A DNA stretch of 64,000 bases from Rhodovulum sp. ES.010 (GTDB taxonomy: Bacteria; Pseudomonadota; Alphaproteobacteria; Rhodobacterales; Rhodobacteraceae), in the NCBI RefSeq assembly GCF_900142935.1, contig NZ_FSRS01000001.1, positions 3,574,501-3,638,500 of the forward strand. The letters run 5' to 3'. Below the pieces are notes generated by a model, which searched no databases, was not told where the DNA came from, and was given only the letters and a program-made list of their open reading frames with translations. This document shows, one piece after another, positions 1 to 11,379 of this stretch. The translations under genes were made by a program, and so were the position numbers. Every line of letters begins with the position of its first letter. The stretch's first letter is position 1.

Positions 1-1
1 C

Positions 2-463
2 CTGACCCCCCGGCAGAACTCGGGCGGCAAGCGGGTGCGCCGGCACCGCCGCCACCCCCCCGCCATGTCCGAGATCAACGTCACGCCCTTCGTCGACGTG
101 ATGCTGGTGCTGCTGATCATCTTCATGGTCGCCGCGCCGCTGTTGACCGTGGGCGTGCCCGTCGAACTGCCCGAGACGGCCGCCGAGTCCCTGCCCGCGG
201 CCCAGGAAGAGCCGCTCGCCGTGACGCTGACCGCCGATGGCCGCGTGATGCTGCAGGAAACCGAGGTGGCGGCGGAGGTGCTGATCCCCCGGTTGCGTGC
301 GGTCGCGGCCGAGCGCGAGGATGACAAAGTCTATCTGCGCGCGGACGGGTCGATCGCATATGAACGCGTGGCGCAGGTGATGGGCGCGCTCAACGCCGCG
401 GGGTTCCGCGATATCGGGCTTGTGACGGACACCGGCGGACCGACGCTGGACGGCACCGAATAG
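2..463 (+). CDS. tolR: TolR, Tol-Pal proton-channel subunit (5' end possibly outside the window)
   Basis: ExbD/TolR family inner-membrane protein. With TolQ it uses the proton-motive force to energise TolA and keep the outer membrane tethered during division. The sequence shows the family signature SEINVTPFVDVMLVLLIIF, in which the Asp before the membrane segment is the conserved proton-binding residue. One TM helix follows, then a periplasmic domain of about 110 residues. The frame is open to the window edge. A GTG at 35 could start it, but homologues carry a basic N-terminal stretch, so the true start may lie upstream. tolQ is expected just outside the window. The stop is 5-8 nt before tolA, which implies one operon. 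Confidence 0.93.
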   Translation: MTPRQNSGGKRVRRHRRHPPAMSEINVTPFVDVMLVLLIIFMVAAPLLTVGVPVELPETAAESLPAAQEEPLAVTLTADGRVMLQETEVAAEVLIPRLRAVAAEREDDKVYLRADGSIAYERVAQVMGALNAAGFRDIGLVTDTGGPTLDGTE

Positions 464-471
464 GGCGGGTG

Positions 472-1641
472 ATGACCACCGGCATCTATATCTCGGGGGC
501 GGGGCACCTGATGCTGATCGCGTGGGTGCTGTTCGGCGGGCTGTTCTGGGCGCCGAAGCCGCGACCGATGGAGGTGACGGACGTGACGATCCTGTCGGGC
601 GAGGAATTCGCGGCCCTGACCGCACCGGCCGCGGCACCGCAGGCCCCCGCCCAGGATGTCCAGGCGCCCGATCCGCCCGAGGTGGCCGCCTCTCCGCGCC
701 CCGCGCCGGCGCCCGAGAACCGCCCCGAACGGCCCGCGCCTCCCGCGCCGCAGGAAACGCCGGCCCCCGATGCCGCGCCCGACACCAGCGGCATCCAGCC
801 GCTGCCGGACACCGAGGTGACCGAGACGGTGCCTCCGCTCGCCCCGCCGCCGCCCGAGGAGACCGACGCGCCGGAGGGGCCGGTGGTCGACACCGCCCCG
901 CCCCGCCCCGCGCCGCGCGTGGCCCCCGAGGCGGCGCCCGCCCCGCCCGAGGACGCGGTCGTGGCCCTGCAGCCGCGCGAGGCGGTGCGCCCCGACGAAA
1001 GTGCCGACGCGCCGGCGACCGAGGAGGTCGAGGAAGCCGCGCCCGAGGAGGCGACGACCGAGATCGTGACCGAGGCCGAGGAACGGCCCGAAACCGGCCT
1101 TGCCATGGCGTCCTCGCCCCGTCCGCGGGGCCGGCCCGCGCGCCCCGACCCGCTGCCGGAGGCCGCATCCGAAACGGACACCGCCGAGACCTCCGCCCCG
1201 GAGGACGGTCCTGCCGAGGACCCGCTGGCCGACGCGGTCGCGGGTGCCGTGGCCGATGCCCTGTCCGACAGCCCCGCCGACGAGGCCCGCGCGGGCCGCG
1301 GGACCGCGGCCGTGGGGCCGCCGATCACCGCCGGCGAGCGCGATGCGCTGCGCGTCGCGGTTTCGCGCTGCTGGAACGTGGGATCGCTGTCGACAGAGGC
1401 GCTGGGCACGTCCGTCGTCGTCGGTGTCGACATGGAGGAGACCGGCCGCCCGCGGATCGACACGATCCGGCTCATCTCCTGGGAGGGTGGCTCGGAGGCC
1501 GCGGCGCGGCAAACCTACGAATCCGCCCGCCGCGCCATCGTGCGCTGCGGCGCGTCGGGATTTCCGCTGCCGGTCGAGAAATACGACCAATGGCGCGAGA
1601 TCGAGATGACGTTTAATCCAGAGAACATGAGGATTCGATAG
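472..1641 (+). CDS. tolA: TolA-like cell envelope protein
   Basis: TolA links the TolQR motor to Pal and TolB across the periplasm. The protein is about 389 residues. An N-terminal TM helix (about residues 8-26, through GLFWAPKP) is followed by a long low-complexity Pro/Ala/Glu-rich spacer (about 50-270). A short C-terminal domain (about 285-385, with RCWNVGSLS and a Cys pair) resembles the TolA/TonB-C fold. The start could be the GTG at 469 or the adjacent ATG at 472; ATG was chosen. The spacer composition produces long spurious antisense frames. Its place between tolR and tolB supports the call more than sequence identity does, because TolA spacers diverge quickly. Confidence 0.88.
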   Translation: MTTGIYISGAGHLMLIAWVLFGGLFWAPKPRPMEVTDVTILSGEEFAALTAPAAAPQAPAQDVQAPDPPEVAASPRPAPAPENRPERPAPPAPQETPAPDAAPDTSGIQPLPDTEVTETVPPLAPPPPEETDAPEGPVVDTAPPRPAPRVAPEAAPAPPEDAVVALQPREAVRPDESADAPATEEVEEAAPEEATTEIVTEAEERPETGLAMASSPRPRGRPARPDPLPEAASETDTAETSAPEDGPAEDPLADAVAGAVADALSDSPADEARAGRGTAAVGPPITAGERDALRVAVSRCWNVGSLSTEALGTSVVVGVDMEETGRPRIDTIRLISWEGGSEAAARQTYESARRAIVRCGASGFPLPVEKYDQWREIEMTFNPENMRIR

Positions 1642-2961
1642 ATGCTGCGCGTTTTGACCCTGGCCTTCGCCCTTGTTCTTGGGACGCTTCCGGCGTTCGC
1701 CCAGTCCGGACCGCTGCGGATCGAGATCGACGAGGGCGTGATCGAGCCCTTGCCCTTCGCGATCCCCGGTTTCGTGGCCGAGAACGCCGCGGCCGCGGAC
1801 TACGCGCAGAACCTCGCCCGCGTGGTCGCCGCCGACCTTGCCGGCACCGGGCTGTTCCGGGAAATCCCGGCCGAGGCGCATATCTCCTCGGTCACCAGCT
1901 TCGACAGCCCGGTGCAATATGCCGACTGGAAGGCGATCAACGCGCAGGCGCTCATCACCGGCGCGGTGGCGGTCGACGGCAACGGGCGGCTGACCGTCAA
2001 GTTCCGGCTCTTCGATGTCTTTTCCAACGCTCAGCTCGGCGACGGTCTGCAATTCGGCGGCTCGGCCTCCAGTTGGCGGCGCGTCGCCCACAAGGTCGCA
2101 GACCAGGTCTATGCGCGGATCACTGGCGAAGGCGGCTATTTCGACAGCCGCGTGGTCTTCGTGGCCGTTTCCGGGCCGAAGGGGGCGCGCCAGAAGCGGC
2201 TGGCGATCATGGATTACGACGGGGCGAACGCGCAATACCTGACGGATGCCTCGGCGCTGGTGCTGGCGCCGCGCTTTTCGCCAACGGGCGATCGGGTGCT
2301 CTACACGAGCTACGAGACCGGGTTTCCGCGGATCTACCTGCTCGACCTGACCACCGCCGCGCGGCGCGCGCTCGACGAGCAGCCCGGCACCATGACCTTC
2401 GCGCCACGCTTCGCGCCGAACGGCCGGCAGGTGGTGTTCTCGCTCGCCCAGGGCGGCAATACCGACCTTTACATGCTGGACCTCGGCAGCGGCCGGCGCA
2501 CGCGGCTGACCCAGGCGCCCTCGATCGAGACGGCGCCCAGCTTCTCGCCGGACGGGCGCCAGGTCGTGTTCGAAAGCGACCGTTCGGGCACCCAGCAACT
2601 TTACATCATGCCCGCCTCGGGCGGCGAGGCGCGGCGCATCTCCTTCGGGCAGGGCCGCTACAGCACGCCCGTGTGGTCGCCGCGCGGCGACCTCATCGCA
2701 TTCACCAAGCAGAACCGGGGGCGGTTCCATATCGGCGTGATGCGCACCGACGGCTCCGAGGAGCGGCTTCTGACCTCGTCCTTCCTGGACGAGGGGCCTA
2801 CATGGTCGCCCAACGGTCGTGTCATCATGTTCACCCGCGAAACCGCCGGGGCCGAGGGCGCCCCCGCGCTCTATTCCGTCGACATCACCGGGCGCAACCT
2901 GCGTCGCGTGCCCTACCAAGGCGCGGCCTCGGACCCGGCCTGGTCGCCCCTGTTGCCCTGA
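1642..2961 (+). CDS. tolB: TolB, periplasmic beta-propeller of the Tol-Pal system
   Basis: The protein has 439 residues, the usual TolB length. It has a Sec signal peptide ([13 protein letters not shown] region, cleavage near residue 21), an N-terminal alpha/beta domain of about 150 residues, and then a six-bladed WD40-like propeller. The blades are visible as repeats such as [18 protein letters not shown] and [12 protein letters not shown]. TolB binds Pal and TolA and helps recycle Pal to the septum. The gene starts at the base after the tolA stop, so the two are probably translationally coupled. The pal gene follows after 72 nt. Confidence 0.97.
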   Translation: MLRVLTLAFALVLGTLPAFAQSGPLRIEIDEGVIEPLPFAIPGFVAENAAAADYAQNLARVVAADLAGTGLFREIPAEAHISSVTSFDSPVQYADWKAINAQALITGAVAVDGNGRLTVKFRLFDVFSNAQLGDGLQFGGSASSWRRVAHKVADQVYARITGEGGYFDSRVVFVAVSGPKGARQKRLAIMDYDGANAQYLTDASALVLAPRFSPTGDRVLYTSYETGFPRIYLLDLTTAARRALDEQPGTMTFAPRFAPNGRQVVFSLAQGGNTDLYMLDLGSGRRTRLTQAPSIETAPSFSPDGRQVVFESDRSGTQQLYIMPASGGEARRISFGQGRYSTPVWSPRGDLIAFTKQNRGRFHIGVMRTDGSEERLLTSSFLDEGPTWSPNGRVIMFTRETAGAEGAPALYSVDITGRNLRRVPYQGAASDPAWSPLLP

Positions 2962-3033
2962 CGCCCGCGTTTTCAAACCCGGGCCGCGCTGGTAGGATAC
3001 GCCTGACGCGGCCCCGACAAGAGGAAGAGCAGA

Positions 3034-3549
3034 ATGACACCGATTTCCAGGACCGTTCTCGTGCTGGCCGCGCTGGCCGTTTCCGCCTGTTCGAACCCCG
3101 ACCGGTTCGGCATGGGGACCGGCCCGGGCGCCGGGGCCGGGGCGCCCGGCATGGGGGCCGGCGCCGCGTCCGACCCGACCACGGTCGCCTATTTCAACCA
3201 GACCATTGGCGACCGCGTGCTTTTCGCCGTCGACCAGTCGACCCTGTCGGACGCTGCGCGCGCCACGCTGGAGCAGCAGGCGCGCTGGCTGATCGAGAAC
3301 ACCGGCTACAGCGCCACGATCGAGGGCCACGCCGACGAGCAGGGCACCACGCAATACAACCTCGCCTTGGGCGAGCGCCGGGCCAATGCCGCCAAGGAAT
3401 ACCTTGTCTCGCGCGGCGTCAGTCCCGCGCGGCTGCGCACCGTGAGCTACGGCAAGGAGCGGCCCATCGCCATCTGTTCCGAGGAATCCTGCTACGCCAA
3501 GAACCGCCGCGCCGTGACCGTGGTCGCCGCCGGCGGGCTGAGTTCGTAA
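3034..3549 (+). CDS. pal: Pal, peptidoglycan-associated lipoprotein
   Basis: Outer-membrane lipoprotein of 171 residues. A signal peptide with a lipobox (LAVSAC, Cys at residue 20) precedes a Gly-rich linker (GMGTGPGAGAGAPG) and an OmpA-like domain (about 55-165). That domain carries the peptidoglycan-binding signature EGHADEQGTTQYNLALGERR. Pal anchors the outer membrane to the cell wall and binds TolB and TolA. An AGAGGAAGAGC-type purine stretch just upstream of the ATG serves as RBS. The stop is 10 nt before cpoB. Confidence 0.97.
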   Translation: MTPISRTVLVLAALAVSACSNPDRFGMGTGPGAGAGAPGMGAGAASDPTTVAYFNQTIGDRVLFAVDQSTLSDAARATLEQQARWLIENTGYSATIEGHADEQGTTQYNLALGERRANAAKEYLVSRGVSPARLRTVSYGKERPIAICSEESCYAKNRRAVTVVAAGGLSS

Positions 3550-3559
3550 GGGGGCGGGG

Positions 3560-4387
3560 ATGGCCGCGCGTCTGCTTGTCCTGATCCTTGCGCTGGGGCT
3601 GGCGCTGCCCGCCGCGGCCCAGTCGCGCGACGAGACGCTGGCCGATATCCGGCAGGAATTGTCGGTCCTGTTCGTCGAGATCCAGAAGCTCAAGCGCGAG
3701 TTGTCGACCACCGGCGCGCCCAACACCCCGCAACTGGGCGGTTCGGCGCTGCAACGCATCGACTCGATCGAGCAGGAGGTGCAGCGTCTGACCGCCCAGA
3801 TCGAGGAGATGGAATTCCGCATACAGAAGATCGTCGAGGACGGCACGCGCCGGATCGGCGACCTGGAATTCCGCCTGGTCGAGTTGGAAGGGGGCGACGT
3901 GAGCGAACTGGGCGAGACCACCACGCTGGGCGGCGCCGACATCGCCGCCGCCCCGGCGCCCGCCCCGGCTGTGCCGCCCGAAAGCGCGGGCGGGGTGGAA
4001 CTCGCCGTGGGCGAGCGGGCGGATTTCGACGCCGCCAAGGCGGCCTTCGAGGCGGGTGACACCGCGCAGGCCGCCGACCTCTTCGCGGCCTTCACCGAGA
4101 CCTATCCCGGCAGCCCGCTGTCGGGCGAGGCGCATTTCCTGCGGGGCGAGGCGCTGTCGGCGGAGGGCGCGACCTCGGCCGCCGCCCGCGCCTATCTGGA
4201 GAGCTTTTCCGGCAGCCCGTCCGGCGACCGCGCACCCCAGTCGCTCTTGAAGCTCGGGCTTGCGCTGGACGCGCTGGGCCAGACCCGCGAGGCCTGCGTG
4301 ACGCTGGGCGAGGTCGGCACGCGGTTTCCCGAGGCGGCCGAGGCGCAGGAGGCCGATGCCGCGATGGACTCCATCGGGTGCAACTGA
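3560..4387 (+). CDS. cpoB: CpoB/YbgF, Tol-Pal accessory TPR protein
   Basis: Periplasmic protein of 275 residues. In E. coli, CpoB couples Tol function to PBP1B activity during septation. A signal peptide (LALGLALPAAAQ) is followed by a coiled-coil trimerisation segment (about 25-110, heptads through RIDSIEQEVQRLTAQIEEMEFRIQ), a short Pro/Ala linker, and three TPR-like repeats (about 150-270; AKAAFEAGDTAQAADLFAAF). This is the canonical last gene of the tol-pal operon. Its end overlaps the GTG start of tilS. Confidence 0.94.
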   Translation: MAARLLVLILALGLALPAAAQSRDETLADIRQELSVLFVEIQKLKRELSTTGAPNTPQLGGSALQRIDSIEQEVQRLTAQIEEMEFRIQKIVEDGTRRIGDLEFRLVELEGGDVSELGETTTLGGADIAAAPAPAPAVPPESAGGVELAVGERADFDAAKAAFEAGDTAQAADLFAAFTETYPGSPLSGEAHFLRGEALSAEGATSAAARAYLESFSGSPSGDRAPQSLLKLGLALDALGQTREACVTLGEVGTRFPEAAEAQEADAAMDSIGCN

Positions 4388-5622
4388 CCGGCGGCGCCGC
4401 CGGCCCGGACGCGGCGCTGGCCGCGGCCTGCGCCGGTGATGCGCCGCTCGGGGTGGCGGTGTCGGGCGGCGGGGATTCGGTAGCCTTGCTTCTTGCGGCG
4501 GCCGGCCGGGCGGCGGATGGCGGCCCCCCGGTGCACGCGGTCACCGTCGATCACGGGCTGCGCGCCGAGGCGCCGGGGGAGGCGCGGTTCGTTGCCGATC
4601 TTTGCGCGGGTCTCGGCGTGCCCCATGCGACGCTCCGGTGGCAGGGGTGGGACGGGCGCGGCAATCTGCAGGACGCCGCGCGCCGCGCCCGCCAGGCGCT
4701 GATCGCCGACTGGGCGCATGCCCGGGGCATCGGGCGCGTGGCGCTTGGCCATACCCGCGACGACCAGGCAGAAACCGTGTTGATGCGGTTGGCGCGCGGG
4801 GCGGGGCTCGACGGCCTGTCGGCGATGGCCCCCGACCGGCAGGCGGGTGGCCTGACCTGGTTGCGGCCCTTTCTTGATCTGTCGCGGGCGGACCTGCGGG
4901 CCTACCTGACCGCGCGGGGCCAGCGCTGGATCGATGATCCCACCAACGAGGACGAGGGCTTCGACCGGGTGCGTATCCGGCAGGCGCTCGCGGTGCTCGG
5001 CCCGCTCGGGGTCACCGCCGAGGGCCTGGCCGCGACGGCTCGGCGTCTGGCCTCGGCCCGCGCGGCGCTTGCGCATTGCACCGCCGACGCGGCCGCTCGC
5101 GTGGCCGAGGAGGACCGGGGCGACGTGCTCTTGTCGGAGGTCGGGCTCGACGCGCTGCCCGAGGAAATCGCCCGGCGCCTGCTGAACGCCGCCCTGACCT
5201 GGGTGGCCTCGGCCGACTATCCGCCGCGGGCCGAGGCGCTGCTCGAGATGCGCGCAACCCTTGCCCATGCCCCGCGCGCGACTCTTCACGGATGCTTGAT
5301 CGCGCGCGGGGGCGGGCAGCTGCGTATCTCGCGCGAGCCTGCCGCCGTCGTGCGGGCCGTCGCCGCTCCCGGTGCGCTCTGGGACGGGCGCTGGTGCGTT
5401 GACGGTTCCGTCGAGGGCGGAGAGGAGGTGCGCGCGCTCGGGGAGAGCGGCCTTGCCCAGTGCCCGGACTGGCGCGAGAGCGGCCTGCCGCGCGCCTCGC
5501 TGTTGGCCTCTCCGGCGGTCTGGCGCGGCGACCGCCTCGTCGCGGCCCCGCTGGCGGGGCGTGCGGAGGGGTGGCGGGCCTGGCCCGCCACCGCCTTCAC
5601 CGACCGGATAGTCTCGCATTGA
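4378..5622 (+). CDS. tilS: TilS, tRNA(Ile)-lysidine synthase
   Basis: ATP-dependent ligase that adds lysine to C34 of the CAU anticodon of tRNA-Ile2, giving lysidine so that AUA is read correctly; an essential function. The PP-loop motif AVSGGGDSVALLL lies near residues 28-40. Also visible are the catalytic region HTRDDQAETVLMRLARG and the WIDDPTNED segment typical of TilS. The length of 414 residues is normal for alphaproteobacterial TilS. It starts at a GTG 10 nt inside cpoB, so it is probably coupled to the tol-pal transcript. A likely ftsH promoter overlaps its stop codon. Confidence 0.94.
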   Translation: MQLTGGAAGPDAALAAACAGDAPLGVAVSGGGDSVALLLAAAGRAADGGPPVHAVTVDHGLRAEAPGEARFVADLCAGLGVPHATLRWQGWDGRGNLQDAARRARQALIADWAHARGIGRVALGHTRDDQAETVLMRLARGAGLDGLSAMAPDRQAGGLTWLRPFLDLSRADLRAYLTARGQRWIDDPTNEDEGFDRVRIRQALAVLGPLGVTAEGLAATARRLASARAALAHCTADAAARVAEEDRGDVLLSEVGLDALPEEIARRLLNAALTWVASADYPPRAEALLEMRATLAHAPRATLHGCLIARGGGQLRISREPAAVVRAVAAPGALWDGRWCVDGSVEGGEEVRALGESGLAQCPDWRESGLPRASLLASPAVWRGDRLVAAPLAGRAEGWRAWPATAFTDRIVSH

Positions 5623-5646
5623 ACATGTGCGCCCAGTCGCTATCTT
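5619..5646 (+). promoter_or_regulatory. Putative ftsH promoter, RpoH-like -10
   Basis: TTGAAC (5619-5624), a 16-nt spacer, then TATCTT (5641-5646), extended as CTATCTTAG. The -10 side fits the alphaproteobacterial heat-shock (RpoH) pattern yTATnTnnG as I recall it. The -35 TTG overlaps the tilS stop. The expected transcript would begin about 45 nt before ftsH. The boxes are visible; the sigma-factor assignment is inference. Confidence 0.45.
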
Positions 5647-5699
5647 AGGCCAACGGCCGGACGCCATGCACCGGCTGCCCCGAATCCAAGGAGACCGCT

Positions 5700-7613
<1,914 letters not shown>

Positions 7614-7636
7614 GCGGGCCGCGATCGCGATACAGA

Positions 7637-7665
7637 CCCGCCGCGCAGAACGCGGCGGGTTTTCT
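7637..7665 (+). terminator. Rho-independent terminator after ftsH
   Basis: Perfect 9-bp stem CCCGCCGCG / CGCGGCGGG (7637-7645 and 7651-7659) with a 5-nt loop, followed by TTTTCTCTT. It lies 24 nt after the ftsH stop and probably closes the tol-pal-tilS-ftsH transcripts. Confidence 0.85.
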
Positions 7666-7713
7666 CTTGCGGTGCCATGCCGTGGCCGACCGCGAGCGAC
7701 CTGCATCGCGCCA

Positions 7714-7733
7714 TTGCGGTGGGCGCACCGCAA
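7714..7733. promoter_or_regulatory. Inverted repeat upstream of fhs
   Basis: Perfect 8-bp inverted repeat TTGCGGTG-GGCG-CACCGCAA about 100 nt before the fhs start. It could be an operator or a leader hairpin. No T-run follows, so it is not a terminator. Function unknown. Confidence 0.4.
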
Positions 7734-7835
7734 CAATGTGGGAGAATATCGGAAAAATGACTGTCCGAACGCGCGGACATGGCTAATTCTGCGACGGGAA
7801 ACGCCCGGGGGAGCGGGCGAAGCAGGGAGGAGTGA

Positions 7836-9512
7836 ATGGCCCCGAAGACGGATATCGAAATCGCGCGCGCCGCCGAAAAACGCCCGATCCAGGAGATCGG
7901 CGCCAAGCTGGGCATCCCCGACGGCGACCTGTTGCCCTACGGCCACGACAAGGCCAAGGTCAGCGCCGACTTCATCGCCGGGTTGAAGGACCGCCCGGAC
8001 GGCAAGCTGATCCTGGTGACCGCGATCAATCCCACCCCCGCGGGCGAAGGCAAGACCACGACCACCGTGGGCCTGGGCGACGGGTTGGCGCGGATCGGCA
8101 AGAAATCGGCGATCTGCATCCGCGAGGCGAGCCTTGGCCCCTGTTTCGGGATGAAGGGGGGCGCGGCGGGCGGCGGTTATGCGCAGGTCGTGCCGATGGA
8201 GGACATGAACCTCCACTTCACCGGCGATTTCCACGCGATCACATCCGCCCACAACCTGCTCTCGGCGATGATCGACAACCACATCTACTGGGGCAATGCG
8301 CTGGGCATCGATCAGCGCCGAGTCGCGTGGCGCCGGGTGATGGACATGAACGACCGCGCGCTGCGCGACGTCGTGACGTCGCTCGGCGGCGTTGCAAACG
8401 GTTTCCCTCGTCAGACCGGGTTCGACATCACCGTGGCCTCCGAGGTAATGGCGATCCTGTGCCTTGCGACCGACATCCACGACCTGCAGCGGCGCCTGGG
8501 CGATATAATCATCGGCTATACTCGCGATCGCGAGGCGGTCTATGCGCGCGACATCAAGGCCGACGGGGCGATGACCGTGCTGCTGAAGGATGCGCTGCAG
8601 CCGAACCTCGTGCAGTCGCTGGAGAACACGCCGGCCTTCGTTCATGGCGGGCCGTTCGCCAATATCGCGCATGGCTGCAACTCGGTGATGGCGACGACAG
8701 CCGCGCTGAAGCTGGCCGATTACGTGGTGACCGAGGCGGGCTTCGGCGCCGACCTCGGGGCCGAGAAGTTCATGAACATCAAGTGCCGCAAGGCGGGCCT
8801 GTCGCCGGCGGCGGTGGTCATCGTCGCGACGGTGCGCGCGCTCAAGATGAACGGCGGCTTGGCCAAGGGCGATCTGGGCGCCGAGAACGTGGACGCGGTC
8901 AAGGCGGGCTGCGCGAACCTGGGGCGCCATATCGAGAACGTCAAATCCTTTGGCGTGCCGGCGGTCGTGGCGATCAACCATTTCGCGGGCGATACAGAGG
9001 CCGAGATCGCCGCGGTGCAGGACTTCGTGGCCCACCAGGGCAGCGAGGCGATCCTGTGCAAGCACTGGGCCGACGGCAGCGCGGGCACGGAAGCGCTGGC
9101 GCATCGCGTTGTGGAACTGGCCGAGGCCGACCACCACACCTTCGCGCCGCTCTATCCCGACGAGATGGGGCTCTTCGAGAAGATCGAGACCATTGCCAAG
9201 CGCATCTACCGCGCCGGCGAGGTGGTGGCCGACAAGAAAATCCGCGACCAGCTGGCGGCTTGGGAAGCGGCCGGCTATGGCAGCCTGCCGATCTGCATGG
9301 CCAAGACGCAGTATTCCTTCACCACCGACCCGAACCAACGCGGCGCGCCGGAAGGCCATTCCCTGCCGATCCGCGAGGTGCGCCTGTCGGCCGGCGCTGG
9401 CTTCGTCGTCGCCATCTGCGGCGAGATCATGACCATGCCCGGCCTGCCCAGTAAGCCCGCGGCCGAGACCATCGGTCTCAACGAAGCCGGCCAGATCGAG
9501 GGCCTGTTCTGA
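7836..9512 (+). CDS. fhs: Formate-tetrahydrofolate ligase
   Basis: ATP-dependent synthesis of 10-formyl-THF from formate and THF. The protein has 558 residues, the usual size. The P-loop [19 protein letters not shown] (about 62-80) and family motifs such as [19 protein letters not shown] and [19 protein letters not shown] are all present. It starts with ATG behind GGGAGGAG. It forms a folate module with folD, two genes downstream, so formate can feed 10-formyl-THF, methenyl-THF and methylene-THF pools. The upstream region holds an inverted repeat and an A-rich stretch (GGAAAAATG) but no promoter that I can call firmly. Confidence 0.97.
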   Translation: MAPKTDIEIARAAEKRPIQEIGAKLGIPDGDLLPYGHDKAKVSADFIAGLKDRPDGKLILVTAINPTPAGEGKTTTTVGLGDGLARIGKKSAICIREASLGPCFGMKGGAAGGGYAQVVPMEDMNLHFTGDFHAITSAHNLLSAMIDNHIYWGNALGIDQRRVAWRRVMDMNDRALRDVVTSLGGVANGFPRQTGFDITVASEVMAILCLATDIHDLQRRLGDIIIGYTRDREAVYARDIKADGAMTVLLKDALQPNLVQSLENTPAFVHGGPFANIAHGCNSVMATTAALKLADYVVTEAGFGADLGAEKFMNIKCRKAGLSPAAVVIVATVRALKMNGGLAKGDLGAENVDAVKAGCANLGRHIENVKSFGVPAVVAINHFAGDTEAEIAAVQDFVAHQGSEAILCKHWADGSAGTEALAHRVVELAEADHHTFAPLYPDEMGLFEKIETIAKRIYRAGEVVADKKIRDQLAAWEAAGYGSLPICMAKTQYSFTTDPNQRGAPEGHSLPIREVRLSAGAGFVVAICGEIMTMPGLPSKPAAETIGLNEAGQIEGLF

Positions 9513-9586
9513 CGGCCGCATTGCAGGCCCCGGGGACGCGGTCTAACAGGAACGCAACATCGCAACCGACAAGAGGAAGGTGCCCG

Positions 9587-9895
9587 ATGACCCCGCCTGA
9601 AGACTGCCGGACCATGGCCGAACTGCGCGCGCAGATCGACGCGCTGGATGCAGACCTGGTGGCGCGCCTGGGCCTGCGCGCGCGCTATATCGACAGGGCG
9701 GCGGAGTTGAAGCCCGCCGAGGGCCTTCCCGCCCGGATCGGCCCCCGCGTCGAAGAGGTGGTCGGCAAGGTGCGTGCGCGAGCGGCTGAAACCGGGCTCG
9801 ACCCGGATCTGGTCGAGCGGCTCTGGCGCGAACTGATAGAGTGGTCGATCCGCCGCGAAGAGGTGGCGATGGGACAGAGAGAGGAGCGGGTATGA
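9587..9895 (+). CDS. Monofunctional chorismate mutase, AroQ type
   Basis: Short all-helical protein of 102 residues. Chorismate mutase converts chorismate to prephenate for Phe/Tyr synthesis; related proteins act as isochorismate-pyruvate lyases. Visible family features are [27 protein letters not shown] at the N-terminus and the [10 protein letters not shown] helix at the C-terminus, including the Arg/Lys/Glu pattern of the AroQ active site. The ATG at 9587 behind AAGAGGAAGG is preferred over an earlier in-frame start. The stop overlaps the folD ATG (ATGA), so this aromatic-pathway gene sits inside a folate operon. Confidence 0.85.
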   Translation: MTPPEDCRTMAELRAQIDALDADLVARLGLRARYIDRAAELKPAEGLPARIGPRVEEVVGKVRARAAETGLDPDLVERLWRELIEWSIRREEVAMGQREERV

Positions 9896-10794
9896 GTGCA
9901 GACATCATCGACGGCAAGGCCTTTGCCGCCACGATTCGCGGCAAGGTGGCCGAGCATGTCAAAAGCCTGCATGCCGAGCACGGGCTTACGCCCGGGCTGG
10001 CCGTTGTGCTGGTTGGCGAGGACCCGGCCAGCCAGGTCTATGTGCGCAACAAGAACAAGCAGACCGAGGAGGCCGGAATGGCCTCTTTCGAACACCGGCT
10101 GCCCGCCGAGACCTCGGAAGCGGAACTGCTGGCGCTGATCGCGCGGCTGAACGCGGCGCCTGCGGTGCATGGCATCCTGGTGCAACTCCCGCTGCCCGAC
10201 CATATTGACCAGGCCAAGGTCATCAACGCGATCGACGTGGCCAAGGACGTGGACGGCTTTCACATTTCGAACGTGGGCCTGCTGGCGACGGGGCAAGAGG
10301 CGCTGGTGCCCTGCACGCCGCTCGGCTGCCTCATGCTGCTGCGCGACCGGCACGGGGCGCTGTCGGGGATGGATGCCGTCGTGGTCGGCCGCTCGAACAT
10401 CGTGGGCAAGCCTATGGCGCATCTGCTTCTCCGCGACAGTTGCACCGTGACCATCGCCCATTCCCGCACGCGCGACCTGCCCGAGGTCTGCCGCCGCGCC
10501 GATATCCTGGTCGCCGCCGTGGGCCGGCCCGAGATGATCCCGGGCGACTGGGTCAAGCCCGGCGCCACGGTGATCGACGTGGGCATCAATCGCATTCCCG
10601 CCCCCGAACGTGGCGAGGGCAAGACACGGTTGGTGGGGGACGTGGATTTCGACAGCGCCGCGCAGGTCGCAGGCGCCATCACGCCGGTGCCCGGCGGCGT
10701 CGGCCCGATGACCATCGCCTGCCTCCTGGCGAACACGGTCACCGCCTGCTGTCGAGCCAATGGCCTGGCCGAGCCCGAGGGGCTGACCGCCTGA
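9892..10794 (+). CDS. folD: FolD, methylene-THF dehydrogenase / methenyl-THF cyclohydrolase
   Basis: Bifunctional NADP enzyme interconverting 5,10-methylene-, methenyl- and 10-formyl-THF, complementary to Fhs upstream. The protein has 300 residues. Visible motifs are [23 protein letters not shown] (catalytic Tyr/Lys region), the Rossmann segment [18 protein letters not shown], and the C-terminal [11 protein letters not shown]. The ATG overlaps the chorismate mutase stop. A frame extending further upstream was rejected because homology begins at MSADIIDGK. Confidence 0.97.
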   Translation: MSADIIDGKAFAATIRGKVAEHVKSLHAEHGLTPGLAVVLVGEDPASQVYVRNKNKQTEEAGMASFEHRLPAETSEAELLALIARLNAAPAVHGILVQLPLPDHIDQAKVINAIDVAKDVDGFHISNVGLLATGQEALVPCTPLGCLMLLRDRHGALSGMDAVVVGRSNIVGKPMAHLLLRDSCTVTIAHSRTRDLPEVCRRADILVAAVGRPEMIPGDWVKPGATVIDVGINRIPAPERGEGKTRLVGDVDFDSAAQVAGAITPVPGGVGPMTIACLLANTVTACCRANGLAEPEGLTA

Positions 10795-10798
10795 GCCC

Positions 10799-11233
10799 TC
10801 AGGGCGACACCGGCACCATGGTGCCCAAGAGCGTCGCCACGTTGCGACGCTCGCCCCCGTCCTCGGCATGGACATCGGCGCGGACCACCGTCAGCCGACG
10901 CCCAGGACGCACCACTTCGCCGCGCGCGACCAGCCGCTGCCCGCGCGCGGGCGCCAGAAGCTGGATCTTCATCTCTGCGGTCACGAACTCGACTCTCGGC
11001 TCCATGAGGCTCAGCGCGGCATAGCCCGCCGCGCTGTCGCCGAGCGCGAAGCTGACGGCGGCGTGGGCCATGCCCTGCTGCTGGCCGAAGGTCGGCAGGA
11101 TGGGCGCCGCGATCTCGACCATGCCGGGGGCAAGGGACCGGATGTCCGCCTGCAGGCTCTGCATCATGGCCTGCCGCGCGAAACTCTCGGCCACGGTTTC
11201 GGCGAAATCGGGATTGCGCGGCGCGTGCGACAT
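10799..11233 (-). CDS. PaaI-family hotdog thioesterase
   Basis: Protein of about 144 residues resembling PaaI/YdiI acyl-CoA thioesterases. The hotdog core is recognisable in GMVEIAAPILPTFGQQQGMAHAAVSFALGDSAAGYAAL, where the HG-x-SFALxD-type active-site segment is partly kept, and in the strand VTAEMKIQLLAPARGQRLVARGEV. The substrate is unknown. The start may be the ATG at 11233 or one three codons upstream at 11242. It is convergent with folD (4 nt apart) and transcribed divergently from the LytTR gene. Confidence 0.75.
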   Translation of the reverse strand: MSHAPRNPDFAETVAESFARQAMMQSLQADIRSLAPGMVEIAAPILPTFGQQQGMAHAAVSFALGDSAAGYAALSLMEPRVEFVTAEMKIQLLAPARGQRLVARGEVVRPGRRLTVVRADVHAEDGGERRNVATLLGTMVPVSP

Positions 11234-11364
11234 GGGTTCCACGGGGGCGGGGGCAAGACGGCTTCCACCCTAGCCGTCGCGCCTGCCGGGAGACAAGTGC
11301 CCCGTTTTTCAGGGGGTTGCATGACAGATTGTGGCGATGCAAGTTGCTGGGTGCACGATAAACG

Positions 11365-11379
11365 TTTGGCACGGAACTT
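11365..11379 (+). promoter_or_regulatory. TTTGGCACGGAACTT motif upstream of the LytTR gene
   Basis: This 15-mer differs by one base from the sigma-54-like element at 40630-40644. The -12 GC dinucleotide is out of register here, so it is probably not a functional sigma-54 promoter, but the shared word in two regulator promoters is notable. Confidence 0.25.

Noticed and set aside
331..4095. A 1254-codon antisense open frame across tolR, tolA, tolB, pal and cpoB
   Set aside because: It is a shadow of high-GC genes: no family motifs, Arg/Gly/Pro/Ala-rich composition, and the plus-strand genes are clear.
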